From Candidatus Hydrogenedentota bacterium (GTDB taxonomy: Bacteria > Hydrogenedentota > Hydrogenedentia > Hydrogenedentales > CAITNO01), in the NCBI GenBank assembly GCA_007124105.1, contig SLFT01000045.1, positions 1 to 5,331 on the forward strand: a stretch of 5,331 nucleotides of DNA, given 5' to 3'. Both the position numbers and the translations under genes were made by a program. Shown here piece by piece: positions 1 through 5,312 of the stretch. The notes beneath the pieces were generated by a model. It was not told where the DNA came from. It did no database searches and saw only the letters and a program-made list of their open reading frames with translations. How positions within the stretch are numbered: the first letter of the stretch is position 1; the number at the start of each line of letters is the position of its first letter.

Positions 1-14
1 ACCTGTAAAACTCT

Positions 15-20
15 GGAGGT
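15..20 (+). promoter_or_regulatory. Ribosome-binding site of the PpiD/SurA-like gene
   Basis: GGAGGT is a near-perfect Shine-Dalgarno sequence ending 6 nt before the ATG at 27. An in-frame TAA at 6-8 closes the frame upstream, so ATG 27 is the first available start. It is preferred over the internal ATG at codon 5, which has no suitably spaced site of its own. Confidence 0.85.
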
Positions 21-26
21 ATCCGC

Positions 27-2222
27 ATGCAGGAATGGATGCGCAAACACAGACGATTGATAATGTTTTTTATTCTGGTATTCATCGGTGTTCCCATGGT
101 GATATTCTTTGGGATGCCCTCAGGCGCTCCGAATCGTGACGCCGGCCAGGATAATGTAATCGCGCGGGTTGGCAATGTGCCAATAACGGAATCACAATTC
201 CGGCGGCGGCTCGACGCCATGGCCGAGCAACGCGCCAATCAGCAGCAGACGGGACGTCCCTCGTACCGCGAGCTTGATGAAGACGGAACGGTTCAGCGCG
301 TTGTCGAACAGATGATAGACGCCGCGCTGATCACCATGAAGGCAGAGGAACGTTCCTTGAACGTTGACGAATCATTGCTGGCGAAACAAATGCAGGACTG
401 GGACTGGTTCAAGGACGAGAACGGCAATTTTAAACGGGACGCCTGGAACGAATGGGTGAGCAACGTTTCCAACTGGGACGATATTTACGACGAGTTACGC
501 GGCGAGATATCTCGTGAAGTTTTCTTGGGTGCAGTGACGGCGCCGGCGGGTCGCGTACGCAAGGACAAAATTGACGAGGAACTGCTTGCCGAACAAACCC
601 AGATGCGCGTACGATATGCGCAGGTGGAGATTGCCCTGGACATTTCCGACGAGGAGATTCAGGCGCACTACGACGAGAACCCGGACGAATATCGCGAACC
701 GGAAGTGTATATGGCGGAGTTTGTCGCCATACCCATTATACCCGATGTGCCGGAACTTGCCTGGGAACTTATACAGCGCGCCCGGGACGGCGAGGATTTC
801 GCTGAGCTGGCCAATGAATACTCTGACCAGAAAGAGCCTGAAGGCGGCGCCATGAACTGGCGTCGCGAAGGCAGTTTTGTTTCGGACCACTTGAAGCCTT
901 TCTTCGCGTTGGAGGTTGGCGAAATCAGCGAACCCGTGCTTGGCCCAACGGGCTACCACATTTATCTGGTGGAAGAAGAACGTTTTAACGAGGTCGCCAA
1001 TGAATGGGAAGTACGCGGACGTCAAATCGTATTAAATACAGAACTTGACCCTGAAATACTGGAAGAGCGCAAACGCCTCGCCCATGAGATTGCCGCCAAA
1101 ATGCAGGCCACTGACGATCCGGCTGCCGTGGCGGAAGAATACGGACTGGAGATACTGCAAACCGACTACTACAACCGGTGGAAAATGGAAATCGAAAACA
1201 TAACGGCTACACGCGACATGTACAGATTCCGCGGTCGCTCCCTTGACGAGGATTACCCGCCCTGGGAGCCCATCGAGGCGATTCTCCATATCTTCCTGGC
1301 CAACATTATAGATACGCAGCCGGGCGATCTGCCGCCGCTCGAGGAAGTTCGCGACGACGTGATCGAGAATATCACGAACGAAAGAAAGCGCACCGAAGAG
1401 TATCAGGAAGAATTGGCAGAGCGCATCGAAGCGATTGAAGGCCAGGTAGTGAGCCTGGATGCCATTACGGAATTGGACCCGAAACTTAGCGTAGAGATAG
1501 CCGAAACGGAAGAAATGTTCTCACGCAGGGACTCTTTATTCCAGCAAGAGATATATGTTCAAACGCGAGACATATTTGCCGCGTTGAAAGACAAGGAAGA
1601 AGGCGAGATCGGCGGGCCGGTTCCCGGATTGCTGGGCGGCTATTGGTTCTTTGAACTGGCTGAACGCGAGGCGCCCACGCCGGAAGAGCTTGCTGAACTT
1701 GATGAAGAACGCGAAGAACTGAAGGAGCGTCTTGTGCGCACCGCCCAATTTGAGATACTGGCGGATTATGCCAAGGACTTGCGCGAACGCATGATGGCCA
1801 GCATTTCATACACGCAGGATGCCGAAGCCTTCGACCGCATCCTGGGGCGCGGCCTGGAATGGGAGGGTGAAACGGATGCCGAAACGACCGCCCTTGACGA
1901 TGCATTGGCGGGCGAGGGCGAGCCGGCTGTGGATGACGAAACTGCCGATGACGAAGACGGCGCGGCGAGCGATGATGCCGATGACGCTCCGGACGCGGAC
2001 AACGAGACCGCGGCTGAAGCCGCAGCGTTGAGCGACGAAAGTGTTGTAGTGGACGAAACCGACGAAACGGCTTTGGTCGAGGATGACGAGGCAACCGAAA
2101 TTGTCGGGGAAAACGACGGTGTTGTCGCAGACGAAACGGAAGCGGCTTCGGACGTTGCTGACGAGACAATTGAAGAAACTGATATTGCGGACGACGCGGA
2201 CGCCCCCGACGCTGAGGAATAA
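27..2222 (+). CDS. Membrane-anchored PpiD/SurA-like periplasmic folding factor with acidic C-terminal tail
   Basis: This 731-residue protein is probably an inner-membrane chaperone for newly exported proteins. Residues 1-10 are basic (MRKHRR) and are followed by a hydrophobic segment at about 11-30, which predicts an N-in anchor with the rest in the periplasm. Residues 44-170 look like a SurA-type N-terminal domain, beginning with VIARVGNVPITESQF. Residues about 223-316 form a parvulin-type rotamase fold (DFAELANEYSD, GGAMNW, VGEISEPVLGPTGYHIYLVEE). Glu231 stands where active parvulins have His in the RHIL motif, Gln268 stands at the Cys/Asp position, and GGDLGW has become GGAMNW; only His311 is kept. 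PPIase activity is therefore doubtful, as in E. coli PpiD. Residues about 512-548 resemble the end of a second, decayed parvulin domain. The first ~611 residues match the size of PpiD (about 620); the acidic tail is extra. I see no cysteine in the whole protein. The fold family is fairly certain; orthology to PpiD is not. Confidence 0.85.
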   Translation: MQEWMRKHRRLIMFFILVFIGVPMVIFFGMPSGAPNRDAGQDNVIARVGNVPITESQFRRRLDAMAEQRANQQQTGRPSYRELDEDGTVQRVVEQMIDAALITMKAEERSLNVDESLLAKQMQDWDWFKDENGNFKRDAWNEWVSNVSNWDDIYDELRGEISREVFLGAVTAPAGRVRKDKIDEELLAEQTQMRVRYAQVEIALDISDEEIQAHYDENPDEYREPEVYMAEFVAIPIIPDVPELAWELIQRARDGEDFAELANEYSDQKEPEGGAMNWRREGSFVSDHLKPFFALEVGEISEPVLGPTGYHIYLVEEERFNEVANEWEVRGRQIVLNTELDPEILEERKRLAHEIAAKMQATDDPAAVAEEYGLEILQTDYYNRWKMEIENITATRDMYRFRGRSLDEDYPPWEPIEAILHIFLANIIDTQPGDLPPLEEVRDDVIENITNERKRTEEYQEELAERIEAIEGQVVSLDAITELDPKLSVEIAETEEMFSRRDSLFQQEIYVQTRDIFAALKDKEEGEIGGPVPGLLGGYWFFELAEREAPTPEELAELDEEREELKERLVRTAQFEILADYAKDLRERMMASISYTQDAEAFDRILGRGLEWEGETDAETTALDDALAGEGEPAVDDETADDEDGAASDDADDAPDADNETAAEAAALSDESVVVDETDETALVEDDEATEIVGENDGVVADETEAASDVADETIEETDIADDADAPDAEE
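1860..2219 (+). other. Low-complexity acidic tail of the PpiD/SurA-like protein (residues 612-731)
   Basis: The last ~120 residues contain about 51 Asp/Glu and no Lys, Arg or His. Ala, Thr, Val, Gly and Ser make up most of the remainder. Short DET units recur (DDETADDED, VDETDETA, VADETEAA, VADETIEE), and GACGAAAC-type words recur in the DNA. The segment is predicted to be disordered and strongly negatively charged. If the N-terminal anchor orients the protein as expected, the tail lies in the periplasm. Possible roles are cation binding, electrostatic contact with basic clients or the cell wall, or solubility; none is demonstrated. The frame is continuous with the folded part, and no frameshift is apparent. 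Confidence 0.85.
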
Positions 2223-2314
2223 ACGCTGTGTGCGACGCTAAGTGTTTGTGCCCTATAAGTTGCCTTTCAGCCACGGCCACATAGACAAGCGGTGATGCCA
2301 TCGCGAAAGACAAT

Positions 2315-2369
2315 ATTGTTGTTGTCCCCTGAACCTGGGAGCAACGACGTCGCCGGATAGCGCGTTCAG
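2315..2369 (+). repeat. Imperfect intergenic repeat, copy A
   Basis: Copy A shares the word order TGTCC, CTGAACCTGG, GCAACGA, CG, ATAGCGC, TTCAG with copy B, with roughly 80% identity over the 47-bp core and two single-base indels. The core is bounded by inverted arms CTGAAC (2329-2334) and GTTCAG (2364-2369) and contains the 8-bp palindrome CGACGTCG (2345-2352). It could fold as a hairpin in RNA or be the remnant of a small mobile repeat. Confidence 0.6.
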
Positions 2370-2378
2370 TCGAATTCC

Positions 2379-2410
2379 GGTGGGTTCCGCCTCGCTTTAC
2401 CCACCCTACA
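2379..2410 (+). repeat. REP-like palindrome (GGTGGGT...ACCCACC)
   Basis: GGTGGGT at 2379-2385 pairs perfectly with ACCCACC at 2399-2405 around a 13-nt loop, and CTACA follows. The pattern GGTGGGTT, a short CGC-rich centre, then TTACCCACCCTAC, closely resembles a family of short intergenic palindromes that I know from many bacterial genomes and that are often discussed with REP elements and RAYT transposases. No RAYT gene is in the window. There is no T-run after the stem, so it is not a standard intrinsic terminator, although it could stabilise or slow transcripts. The assignment is from memory, not from a search. Confidence 0.6.
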
Positions 2411-2460
2411 GGATTACGTTTCCGCTAATAAAGATATAGGGGCATCTTCAAGGTAGCGCC

Positions 2461-2516
2461 ATTCGTTACTGTCCGCTGAACCTGGCGGGCAACGATGCCG
2501 TCACATAGCGCTTCAG
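2461..2516 (+). repeat. Imperfect intergenic repeat, copy B
   Basis: Copy B lies almost exactly 147 bp downstream of copy A in the same orientation and ends 22 nt before the trxB ATG. It is flanked by perfect 7-bp inverted arms, CGCTGAA (2474-2480) and TTCAGCG (2512-2518), with 31 nt between them. If transcribed, this stem would sit just before the trxB ribosome-binding site. Confidence 0.6.
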
Positions 2517-2524
2517 CGCCTGAT

Positions 2525-2531
2525 AGGAAAG
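2525..2531 (+). promoter_or_regulatory. Ribosome-binding site of trxB
   Basis: AGGAAAG, a reasonable purine-rich Shine-Dalgarno sequence, ends 7 nt before ATG 2539. An in-frame TAG at 2524-2526 means no longer N-terminus is possible. Confidence 0.7.
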
Positions 2532-2538
2532 AGCAGCC

Positions 2539-3483
2539 ATGGAAAAGATTGTTATTATTGGCGGTGGACCTGCCGCGTGTACCGCGGCCCTCTACTGCGG
2601 CCGCGCCGATCTTGCGCCGCTGTGTCTTGAAGGCGAATTTACAGAGGACATGCTGCCTGGCGGACAGCTGATGACCACTACGGAAGTGGAAAATTTTCCA
2701 GGCTACCCCGAGGGCGTAACAGGCGCCGAACTCATGGCCGACATGAAAAAGCAAGCGGAACGTTTCGGGGCGCGTTTCGTTTACAAGACCGCTGCCGCGG
2801 TTGATTTTTCCGGAACGCCGCTCAAAGTAACCACACAAGACGAGACGCTTGAAAGTAAAGCGGTAATCATTGCCACGGGCGCCACGGCCAGATATCTCGG
2901 CCTGGAATCCGAGCAACGTTTTATGAACAAGGGCGTGTCTGCCTGCGCAACCTGCGACGGCGCCTTGCCGCGATTTCGCGGGAATACAGTAGTGGTAGTG
3001 GGCGGCGGCGACTCTGCAATGGAGGAATCGCTGTTCCTGGCGAACTTCGCCGGTCATGTCCATGTGGTGCATCGTCGCGACCAGTTTCGCGCCAGTAAAA
3101 TCATGGAAGACCGTGTTGTCAACCACGACAAGATCACCGTAGAATGGAATTCCGTGGTCGAGGAAATCCTTGGCGACGATGAGAACGGCGTAACCGGTGT
3201 GCGTCTTCGCGATACCGTTTCAGAGGACACGCGTGAATTGGCTTGCGTCGGCTATTTTGCCGCTATTGGCCACAAGCCCAATACTGATTTGTTCAAGGAC
3301 GTGTTGGAAATGGAAGCGTCCGGATACCTCGTTACGAAACCAGACAGTACCTACACAAACGTGCCTGGCGTGTTCGCTTGCGGCGACGCGCAAGACAAGA
3401 CATATCGTCAGGCAATAACAGCGGCGGGAAGCGGATGCATGGCGGCCATTGACGCTACAAGATGGCTGGAACAGCAGGCATAA
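2539..3483 (+). CDS. trxB: Thioredoxin reductase (NADPH)
   Basis: This 314-residue flavoenzyme passes electrons from NADPH through FAD and a redox disulfide to oxidised thioredoxin in the cytoplasm. The N-terminal FAD-binding motif is GGGPAACTAA (8-17), followed by GGQLMTTTEVENFPGYPEG (41-59). The redox-active disulfide motif is CATC (Cys136, Cys139), followed by DGA. The NADPH domain carries VVGGGDSAMEES (153-164) and HRRDQFRAS (178-186), whose arginines are the usual NADPH-selecting residues. The closing FAD motif is FACGDAQDKTYRQAITAAGS (279-298). Length is normal for the low-molecular-weight class (about 310-335), and all key residues are present. The wording of TTTEVENFPGYPEG, WNSVVEE and GYLVTKP is closer to plant and fungal NTRs than to E. 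coli TrxB. No thioredoxin gene is in the window. The next gene starts 53 bp downstream, so joint transcription is plausible. Confidence 0.97.
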   Translation: MEKIVIIGGGPAACTAALYCGRADLAPLCLEGEFTEDMLPGGQLMTTTEVENFPGYPEGVTGAELMADMKKQAERFGARFVYKTAAAVDFSGTPLKVTTQDETLESKAVIIATGATARYLGLESEQRFMNKGVSACATCDGALPRFRGNTVVVVGGGDSAMEESLFLANFAGHVHVVHRRDQFRASKIMEDRVVNHDKITVEWNSVVEEILGDDENGVTGVRLRDTVSEDTRELACVGYFAAIGHKPNTDLFKDVLEMEASGYLVTKPDSTYTNVPGVFACGDAQDKTYRQAITAAGSGCMAAIDATRWLEQQA

Positions 3484-3536
3484 ACGTTTGCACGTTCAAC
3501 CTTGCGACTGGTTCGCGCCGTTTGTGACTGGATGCA

Positions 3537-4562
3537 ATGGGACTTACATCTTCAAAGCTTTCCGCGCGACAAATGGCGCCCTTGTGCCGAGAACTCGCCA
3601 CGACCTACAATGCCGGCATACCGCTGCTGCAAGCGTTGCGTCTGGCAGCGGAACATGTCGGTTCACTTAAAACGCGGCAAATGCTAAACCGGATTGAGGC
3701 GGCCATTCAGAACGGGGCTACACTGTCGCGCGCAGCGCGAGCGGAACACAAACTGTTGCCTGAAATGTTTATCGAAGTGGTTGCGGCGGGTGAGATGGGC
3801 GGTAGTCTGGATGCGTTGTTGCGCGATTTGGCCGCCTACTATGAAAGTATAACAAAGATGCAGCGCTCGGTCATGGCGGCCATGGTTTATCCCATGCTGC
3901 AACTGCTTTCGGCATGGTTTCTGGGCACCTTTTCTCTGGGGCTCGTGCGTCATATCAGTCCGACCGCAACGGAACGTTTTGTGCTTGGCGACTACATCTC
4001 TGCGTATGCCGCGTTCCAGTTCAGAGCATTACTTGTCGCGGCAATATGCGCCGTTATCTTGATCGTGCTGGCGCGCCTGGGTATGTTGCAGCTGCCCTGG
4101 GCCCTCACGAAAACGGTTATATTCCCTTTACGCTATATCTCGAATAAATTCGCCATGGCCCGTTTTTTCCGGACACTGGCGCTGCTGATTGGTTCCGGCC
4201 TGAATATACGCGCGTGCATCGAGCGAAGCGCCGCAGTCACCCTCAACCCCTTGATAGAACGCGACCTGCTGCGCGCCGTGCCGGTCATCATGCGCGGCGG
4301 CACGCTTGTAGAAGCCTTCGCCGGATGTCGCTATATCAACCGTGTTGGCAAGGAGATGATAGCGGTGGGCGAACAAAGCGGGCGTCTCGACGCAACCTTG
4401 CGAAAGGTGGCGGAGTATCATTATGATGAGGCGGAGGCTGCGGTACAGGCCGCTACCCGCCTGCTGTTTGTCGCCATGGTGCTTGCCATGGGCGTTCTTG
4501 TAGGCGCCATCATTATCTATTTTTACGGCAGCCTGTATGGCTCTCTTTTGAACGACATCTGA
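3537..4562 (+). CDS. Type II secretion/type IV pilus F-family inner-membrane protein (GspF/PilC-like)
   Basis: This 341-residue protein has the duplicated T2SF architecture of GspF/PilC, the polytopic platform proteins of type II secretion and type IV pili. The first domain (about 13-135) contains LCRELATTYNAGIPLLQAL and AGEMGGSLDALL. The second (about 204-330) contains FFRTLALLIGSGLNI and VGEQSGRLDATLRKVAEY. The paired GExxGxLD-type signatures (84-92 and 278-285) are the family's hallmark. Membrane segments are predicted at about 112-137, 161-181 and 306-330. Typical GspF/PilC proteins are near 400 residues; this one begins almost directly at the first T2SF domain and lacks most of the usual cytoplasmic N-terminal extension. 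An in-frame TGA at 3525-3527 confines the start, and no strong Shine-Dalgarno sequence precedes ATG 3537. No secretion ATPase, pilin or secretin gene is nearby, so the system it serves cannot be named. Confidence 0.9.
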   Translation: MGLTSSKLSARQMAPLCRELATTYNAGIPLLQALRLAAEHVGSLKTRQMLNRIEAAIQNGATLSRAARAEHKLLPEMFIEVVAAGEMGGSLDALLRDLAAYYESITKMQRSVMAAMVYPMLQLLSAWFLGTFSLGLVRHISPTATERFVLGDYISAYAAFQFRALLVAAICAVILIVLARLGMLQLPWALTKTVIFPLRYISNKFAMARFFRTLALLIGSGLNIRACIERSAAVTLNPLIERDLLRAVPVIMRGGTLVEAFAGCRYINRVGKEMIAVGEQSGRLDATLRKVAEYHYDEAEAAVQAATRLLFVAMVLAMGVLVGAIIIYFYGSLYGSLLNDI

Positions 4563-4597
4563 ATGCAGGTTTGCTAAGACAAACAACCAACGTAAAT

Positions 4598-4601
4598 GGA
4601 G
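4598..4601 (+). promoter_or_regulatory. Ribosome-binding site of the anchored parvulin gene
   Basis: GGAG lies 11 nt before ATG 4613, slightly longer than ideal. A TAG directly before the ATG (4610-4612) fixes 4613 as the first possible start. An out-of-frame ATG at 4603 opens a five-codon reading frame that ends at 4620, overlapping the true start, but it is only 1 nt from the GGAG. Confidence 0.55.
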
Positions 4602-4612
4602 TATGAATATAG

Positions 4613-5155
4613 ATGGGTGAAGAAGACGTTGCATTAAAAGCGTTTCGCGACGAGCCGCCGAAAGAAGAGCCCAAGGACCGCACCAAATGGGTATGGCTGG
4701 GAATTATCGTTTTGCTTGTAGCCATGGTTGCGTTCCTGTGGATGGACAGAAATCCGCGTCCCATATCCACCAGTGTGCGCGCCAGGCACATCCTCATCTC
4801 TTTCGATCCCAACGATCCAGTGGACCGCGGGCGCGCCCATGAACGTATTTCGGAGTTACGCGAACGCATCGAAGCCGGAGAAAGCTTCGAACGTCTGGCG
4901 CGTACGTATTCGGATTGCTCCGCGTCCGCGCGACGGGGCGGCGACCTGGGCTGGGCGCCGCGCGACACCTATGCCACGGCATTTGAACACTATTGCTGGG
5001 GCGCTGAAGTGGGCGCATTAAGCGATGTGGTGCAAACGCAATTCGGGTTCCACCTTATCATCGTGGAGGACCGACACATTGCCGACGCCGACTTATATGA
5101 GATAGAACTTGAGCGGCGCGCGTTCGAGGAATTGCGCGAGCAGGAAGTGGAGTAA
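4613..5155 (+). CDS. Membrane-anchored parvulin-type peptidyl-prolyl cis-trans isomerase
   Basis: This 180-residue protein is a single-domain parvulin on a membrane tether and probably isomerises prolyl bonds in exported proteins. A charged N-terminus (1-25, rich in Glu, Lys and Pro) precedes a hydrophobic segment at about 26-44. A short linker leads to the parvulin domain at about 56-153: RARHILISF (56-64), FERLARTYSDCSASARRGGD (92-111) with LGW following, and QTQFGFHLIIVEDR (141-154). His59, Cys102 and His147 occupy the positions of the conserved His, Cys and His of Pin1/parvulin active sites, so the enzyme is likely active. A Glu/Arg-rich helix (about 160-180) closes the protein. No signal-peptidase or lipobox site is evident, so the hydrophobic segment is read as a permanent anchor. 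Charges flank it on both sides, so the periplasmic orientation is inferred mainly from PpiD and PrsA relatives. It starts 50 bp after the F-family gene and may share its transcript. Confidence 0.9.
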   Translation: MGEEDVALKAFRDEPPKEEPKDRTKWVWLGIIVLLVAMVAFLWMDRNPRPISTSVRARHILISFDPNDPVDRGRAHERISELRERIEAGESFERLARTYSDCSASARRGGDLGWAPRDTYATAFEHYCWGAEVGALSDVVQTQFGFHLIIVEDRHIADADLYEIELERRAFEELREQEVE

Positions 5156-5243
5156 ACGTCTGCCTTTTTCTGTGACTATTGACTACGCGACTTGTGGGGA
5201 CCATAGACGAAATAAGCGCGGGCGTTGAATCCAAACGGCCTTG

Positions 5244-5273
5244 TTGCCGGGTGATACAAGCCCCTGATAAAAT
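5244..5273 (+). promoter_or_regulatory. Candidate sigma-70-type promoter with extended -10
   Basis: TTGCCG (5244-5249) and TAAAAT (5268-5273) are separated by 18 bp, and TGA immediately before the -10 gives an extended -10 (TGnTAAAAT). Transcription would start near 5280 and run off the right edge toward the ribosome-binding site at 5313. The boxes are four of six and five of six matches to consensus. It is the best promoter-like signal I found in the window, but it rests on sequence likeness alone. Confidence 0.4.
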
Positions 5274-5289
5274 TTGATCTAAAACAATA

Positions 5290-5310
5290 GCGCTGTAATT
5301 CTGCGCTGTA
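5290..5310 (+). repeat. Short direct repeat GCGCTGTA x2
   Basis: GCGCTGTA occurs at 5290-5297 and again at 5303-5310, offset by 13 bp, between the candidate promoter and the candidate ribosome-binding site. It could be an operator or part of a leader, or chance; two 8-mers this close are only mildly suggestive. Confidence 0.35.
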
Positions 5311-5312
5311 GC

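Larger units (their letters stand above)
2223..2538. other. 316-bp noncoding region with a repeat cluster upstream of trxB
   Basis: No convincing gene lies here on either strand. The first ~90 bases after the stop show nothing I can name. From 2315 the region is built of an imperfect repeat (2315-2369), a REP-like palindrome (2379-2410), a short AT-richer stretch (2411-2440) and a second copy of the imperfect repeat (2461-2516), followed by the trxB ribosome-binding site. I found no GC hairpin followed by a T-run, so a classical intrinsic terminator for the upstream gene is not evident, and no promoter with two good boxes could be assigned to trxB. Confidence 0.7.

Noticed and set aside
495..1025. 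A 176-codon minus-strand open frame inside the PpiD/SurA-like gene
   Set aside because: It lies wholly antisense to the rotamase-coding region and shows no recognisable motif.
2254..2259. TATAAG as a -10 box for trxB
   Set aside because: No acceptable -35 lies 16-18 bp upstream (TGCGAC is a poor match), and it is about 280 bp from the gene.
1486..2313. A 275-codon open frame on the minus strand overlapping the 3' part of the PpiD/SurA-like gene
   Set aside because: Its product is a low-complexity Arg/Pro/His/Gln-rich string, which is what the acidic-tail DNA gives in antisense. It has no recognisable domain and opposes a well-supported gene.
2295..2360. A 21-residue + strand mini-gene (MPSRKTILLL...) in the noncoding region
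   Set aside because: It has no good Shine-Dalgarno sequence, it runs through repeat copy A, and the corresponding frame in copy B is closed by TGA.
2414..2440. TTACGT and TATAGG as a trxB promoter
   Set aside because: The spacing is only 15 bp and both boxes are weak; an AT-richer stretch alone is not enough.
2425..3126. A 233-codon minus-strand open frame across the 5' half of trxB
   Set aside because: It is antisense to a gene with every expected motif and shows no domain or plausible composition of its own.
3483..3496. Hairpin AACGT-TTGC-ACGTT at the trxB stop as a terminator
   Set aside because: The stem is five AT-containing pairs and no T-run follows, so it is not a credible intrinsic terminator.
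4128..4634. A 168-codon minus-strand open frame over the end of the F-family gene
   Set aside because: It covers the conserved second T2SF domain in antisense and shows no motif of its own.
5240..5260. CTTGT/ACAAG stem after the anchored parvulin gene as a terminator
   Set aside because: It has only five pairs and no T-run, and it overlaps the candidate promoter.
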